Below are positions 59,491-64,000 of a stretch of 64,000 nt of DNA, one piece after another; positions within the stretch are counted from its first letter, which is position 1; each line of letters opens with the position of its first letter. The notes under the pieces were generated by a model. That model worked only from the letters and a program-made list of their open reading frames with translations, did not search any database and was not told the DNA's origin. This stretch comes from Pegea sp. RAD2-039. Its lineage: Eukaryota; Chordata; Thaliacea; Salpida; Salpidae. The stretch lies in contig JAQGEQ010000023.1 in the NCBI GenBank assembly GCA_034620365.1, forward strand, positions 1 to 64,000, given 5' to 3'. The translations under genes and the position numbers were made by a program.

Positions 59491-62400
59491 ATGAGTTCAA
59501 AGCTTCAAATATATGTGAATCCAAATGGCTATAGTGGATTTAATGATCTTATTTCTTGTGATATTTATGCAAATCAAACATGCTTAGACGTTCTACATAC
59601 TGTAAGTAATCTAATTGGAATACGTTCAAGTTCTTTTGTGTTTGTTGAAATGAACAGTTGTGAATCTACTGAAAGAGTTTTATCATATCAAGATCAACCC
59701 TATAAATGCATGTTAAATTGGACAAACGAGTGTAGTTTTCAGTTTGGAATTAGAAAAGTTGAAATAGATGACATTGTACTTTATGCCAACTCTGAAAACA
59801 GCCAAAATAGTATGGAGAAAAAAGCTATGCAATATATTGAACTAGGACTTCTTCCAAATATGCGTTTAGGAGAACCAGATATTGATGATTTGTGTATGAT
59901 GACAGCAGTCTCTCAACAAAGTGTTCTAAATGTTCTTAAAAAACGATTTCTTCAAGATAAAATTTATACGTATAGCGGTGATGTGCTAATATCAGTAAAT
60001 CCTTACAAAATACTTAAAATTTATAACCCAAAATTTGGAAATCTTTATCAAAATCGGAGTAGACAAGAATTAAACCCACATATATATGCAGTGGCTGATG
60101 AAGTTCTTTCTAATATGATGGAAAAACAAGAAGATCAATGTATAGTAATAACAGGAAAGTCTGGTTCAGGAAAAACACAAGCTACACATTTTCTAGTTCA
60201 TCATACACTTAGTTTATGCCACAAAAGTTACATGAAAGGAGTTGAAACTATGTTAAGTGGTTGTGGAGCTGTTTTAGAGGTAAGTGAGGTGTTGATGTCC
60301 TCTACTACTTCCATCTTCAAACGTTCTATTGTTTTAGGCTTTAGGTAATGCAAGTACAGAACATAATACCAATAGTAGCAGATTTGGAAAGTTTCTTCGC
60401 GTCTACTTTTATCAAACTGGTTTATTATCCGGGTAACTTTGTTCTTACAAGTATTTGAGATTAAAAAAATGATTTTTTGAAATTGTTTGATGTAGGGCTG
60501 AGATCAGGGCTTATTTGTTAGAGAAATCACGTCTTGTTCATCAGCAAGCCAATGAAAGGTGAATATCAATTGTTGCAACTTCAACTTCGAAAGCAATTCG
60601 ATATCGAGCTATTTTGATCATAAAACTTTTAATAAAAATTTTACAGAAATTTTCATATTTTTTACTACATCTTATATGGAATGGATAAATCAGAATTACA
60701 ATCGTTAAAATTAGAGCGAGAAAAATCTTATCATTATCTCTACCAGGTTTCGAAGACTTCTAAATCAACTTTTATCGGATTTAAGTTGAAACATTTTGTT
60801 TTTATAGAACTTACCGATGGATTACACAACAGCAAAAAACCATTTAGAGCGTTTAAGGTCTGCTATGGAAGGAGTTGGGTTTTTTCGAGGAATTCAAACA
60901 AAAATATTCAAATTAATCGCAGCTATTTTATTATTGGGAAATATCACTTTCAGACCAGTAAGATTCCACAGAAAATTATTTCAAATTCTTTCAAACTGAA
61001 ATTTCAGAAAGTCGGTCGTGAAGAAAGTTTGGAAATTGTTGATGAGGAATGCCTGGTGAACCTCAGTGATTTACTCAATCTAAATAGTGATGATGTCTGT
61101 AAATGTTTGCTGACAAGAAGAGCGCGCGCTGGTCAGGGTGAAAAATTCATTCTTTCACTTAAACATTGCGAAGTAAGTAGAAAAGTAAGAAAATCAAATT
61201 GAAAAGATGTGGGGTTTGTTTGAAATAGGCAAAAGCGACGAGAGATGCGATGGCAAAAGCTTTATATCGGCAACTTTTTGATTGGATCGTCAGTAACATG
61301 AATATGACATTAGCACAAAAAACAAATGATGGTAAACTACGTGAGACGGTAAGTTGAAATTAGTCATCTCATTTTGCTCCTAAAATCCACATCTGCAGAG
61401 TCGTTCTATTGGATTATTAGATATTTTTGGGTTTGAAGACTTTGAACAAAATAGTTTTGAGCAGTTTTGTATCAATTATGCTAGCGAACATCTACAAAAC
61501 TACTGCTTGAAGAGAACTTTTCAACTTGATCAGGTAAATAATCTACAATTTCTTCTCGAATTTCTTAAAACATAAAAAAAATTATTAAAAAAAAGTGCTG
61601 AAGTTTGGTTTACATGAAAACGTAAAAAGTAAATATTTAAAAATTAATAAGTAACAAGATTAAATACTACCTCGTTTACTTCAACAGGATTTAAATAGAA
61701 AATAAATCAGAAAATAGTGACATGTCCACATATTCCACTAAAACTATTTCAACTAATAACAAATTCGATATATCGATTTCATATTTTCTCCAGCTTTTTT
61801 TCAAATAATCAAATTATTTGAATATTTATTACTTTTATGTTCAAATATTAAAATATTTCAAATATAGAAAGCTTTTCAATTTTTCTACAAATTTTTCTAT
61901 TTGTTTCAATTTTTCTACGAAATTTTTTCAATTTATATTTACTCCACTTCATGTTACCAGGAACTTTATCACAGTGAAGGTTTAGAATGGAAAGAAATTG
62001 AATATGCTGACAACTCTGGGTGTATTGCTCTATATGAACAGAAATTAAGCGGTCTCTTTTACCTAATTGATGATAAACTAACGTTAGTATTTGATTAGTA
62101 TTAAAATCGGTAAATTATTATAATTTTTCAATGATATCAAATTATCGAGTATTTTGTTGTCAACTTTCAACAAGTTTTAAGTTGAAATCAATTCTTTGTT
62201 ATCTAAAACTTGTTTCTTGCTCATAACTTTAAACCACACAACAAATACTCAGTTAGTAAAGAGAAAAGAATTTGTTAAGTGATATGAAATAGATTTTAGA
62301 AGTAGTACATGTTTGGAAGACATAGTTGGAATTCTACAAACAAATTTCTCAAAATTATTTCTCAAAAGCATCAATTTCTACTTTATTTATTTTCTCAATA

Positions 62401-63851
62401 AAACCTACAGATTTGCTGGAGCAACAGACTCGACTTTATTAGATCAATACAACAGCTTGCATAGCAACAATCCTTATTATGAGCAACCAAGGACTCGAGA
62501 AGATGCCTTCATCATCAAACATTTTGCTGGAAAAGTCAAATATCGAATCACAGTTCGTCTTTTTACTGTAACCACCGGCCAGTTTTGACAAATGACATTT
62601 TGTTGGTAGGATTTTCATGAAAAAAATCATGACCAAGTACGTGAAGATGTAGTCCAATTATTGAGGACCAGCTGGTCCAGTTTTGTCCAAGATGTCACGT
62701 CCCAATCTCCTGCAGCTATGTACAGATGGGGAATTTTAAGGGCATTTGTACGAGCTGTGTCCGCTTTTCAATTTGCCGGCAGCCACCCTGGTAAGAAGTG
62801 GTCTGGTCGCTTATTTTATTCTAAAATTAAATTGGGGACAGGTATGCTGAGCAAACTGCCCCTGTTGTGGCACATTCCTGGCAAAAACTCACCAGTGATG
62901 AACAGTTATGAATTTGTTCGTCGAAAGTTGTAAGTTTCACGGTCGCCGCTGTCCACATTAATCGCCCCATTTCATCCCCAGACGCGCGAGACTGACCCAT
63001 CGACTTGTGGAACCCTGCAACCATCAACAATTCAATCCTCGGCGACGTCACGTGGTCAATGGAAAAGCGAAACGAAAAGTCAACAGCATCAGTCAGCAAT
63101 ACCAGGTCGAAATCATTCAAGCGTCACGCCACATTTCACTTCCATATTTGGAGTTGTGACGTGTTTTTGTTCACAGGCATCACTAGCGTCGTTGATGACG
63201 GCTTTGGAGAGTGCAAACCCTTTCTTCGTCAGATGTATGCAACCAAACACCGCAAAGGTGAGTTTCTGTCGCTTGTGTTGCTGTTGTCATGGCAAAAAGA
63301 CTCGATCCGACAATGTGATCTTTGATCTGATTTTTGTTGTAAGATTGCGGGATGTATTGATGATGATTTGATGTTACATCAACTACGATGTTCCGGGACC
63401 TTACAGACGATCACGATTCAACAAACTCGATTTGCTGCTCACTACACTTGTAAAGAATTTTACAAAAAATACAAAGTAAAAAAGATGACATTAAAAAGAT
63501 CTCAATCTCATCTACATCCGCTTGTAGTTGTTGATGAAAAGAGAGCCTGATGATCTCAATCAAATTGATGATTATTTAAAGAGTTTTCTTCCTTCGAATT
63601 TAGTGGAAAAAGATAAACAATTATATCAGATTGGGATTGGAAAGATTTTTCTTCATAAACCTCTTTGTCGTTATTTGAGGTTAAATCTTCGAATAAAAAA
63701 AGTTATTTGTGTGGTGAAAGTTCAATCTTATGTGAGAGGATTTCTTGAAAGAAGCAGATATGTTCATATGAAGAAGGCGGCTGTTCTGATTCAATCGATA
63801 TATCGAATGTACGCAGTCAGAAAAATTTACCAACCACTACTAGAAACTGAA
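59491..63851 (+). CDS. MYO9: Unconventional myosin-IX, N-terminal and motor part (runs off the window)
   Basis: Single-headed processive myosins that carry a Rho-GAP tail and lower Rho activity at actin. I take the ATG at 59491 because the frame upstream lacks one. Residues 1-100 are a Ras-associating-like domain ([20 protein letters not shown]), typical of class IX. The motor follows: [41 protein letters not shown], a P-loop [16 protein letters not shown] (the normal GESGAGKT glutamate is Lys), switch [17 protein letters not shown], switch [22 protein letters not shown], and [20 protein letters not shown] short loop-2 region occupies 62780-63150, then [37 protein letters not shown], and two IQ motifs ([33 protein letters not shown]). 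A donor GTAAAA follows at 63852. The zinc finger and RhoGAP are beyond the window. Confidence 0.9.
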
Positions 63852-63878
63852 GTAAAAATTTGTTTTTGAAATTATTGT

Positions 63879-63975
63879 TGACTCCCAACTAACTGTAGAC
63901 TCCCAGCTAACTGTTGACTCCCAGCTAACTGTAGACTCCCAACTAACTGTTGACTCCCAGCTAACTGTTGAATCA
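63879..63975. repeat. 18-bp minisatellite in a myosin-IX intron
   Basis: Five copies of GACTCCCAGCTAACTGTA with two variable positions (A/G in CAGCT and A/T at the end), starting about 28 nt after the donor at 63852. The variants alternate between copies. No known function. Confidence 0.9.
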
Positions 63976-64000
63976 TCAAATATCTGTTTAACTTTTATTC

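Overview
This window looks like animal nuclear DNA. It is very AT-rich, and the genes have many exons separated mostly by GT-AG introns of only about 45-60 nt, with some of a few hundred nt. Recognisable genes include metazoan-specific families (attractin, myosin-IX, a theta-type diacylglycerol kinase, SPAK/OSR1). Very short introns, one 82-nt same-strand gene spacing and strong 3' splice-acceptor-like sequences just upstream of several ATGs suggest a compact-genome invertebrate that uses spliced-leader trans-splicing and operons. A tunicate is my best guess, with low confidence. The palindrome TGACGTCA is strikingly overrepresented in the GC-richer gene segments, especially inside the ~50-nt introns.

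Layout. 1-2013 is a 22/23-bp minisatellite that abuts one arm (2030-2181) of a ~150-bp inverted repeat; the other arm is at 9661-9829. Between the arms lie a diacylglycerol kinase theta gene without visible C1 domains (minus, 2494-5151), a divergent unknown ORF (5214-5723) and AT-rich DNA with an orphan exon at 6896-6985. Next come, on the minus strand, a KIAA2013 (DUF2152) orthologue (10233-14028), one of whose introns is entirely a ~48-copy 29-bp array carrying a CRE-type palindrome per unit, and CCZ1 (14111-15451), only 82 nt upstream and a candidate operon partner. An aldo-keto reductase (minus, 16930-18818), attractin (plus, 20960-25356) and a SPAK/OSR1 kinase (minus, 27250-29305) follow.

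After 5 kb of AT-rich DNA comes an 836-residue plus-strand protein (34504-37572) with an N-terminal divergent MADS box, an acidic Ser/Glu tract, about 17 PSRTPAA-type heptads, SUMO-consensus motifs and an unrecognised C-terminal domain. I regard it as the most interesting gene here. A degenerate LINE with its 5' part inverted (about 38480-40200) precedes SFXN5 (plus, 40705-42448) and NPRL2 (minus, 43039-45505), which converge. A second LINE fragment (minus, about 46380-47150), glycine dehydrogenase GLDC (plus, 49480-54272), a decayed tRNA-Ser(GCT)-like sequence (56549-56621) and the 5' part of a myosin-IX gene (plus, 59491 to about 63851, continuing beyond the window) complete the window.

The genes are mostly unrelated housekeeping and signalling functions. 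Thematic links are limited: CCZ1 (Rab7 activation) and NPRL2 (amino-acid sensing to TORC1) both act at lysosomes, and GLDC and SFXN5 are mitochondrial. All exon boundaries and identities were read by eye from translations and remembered family features; no database search was run.
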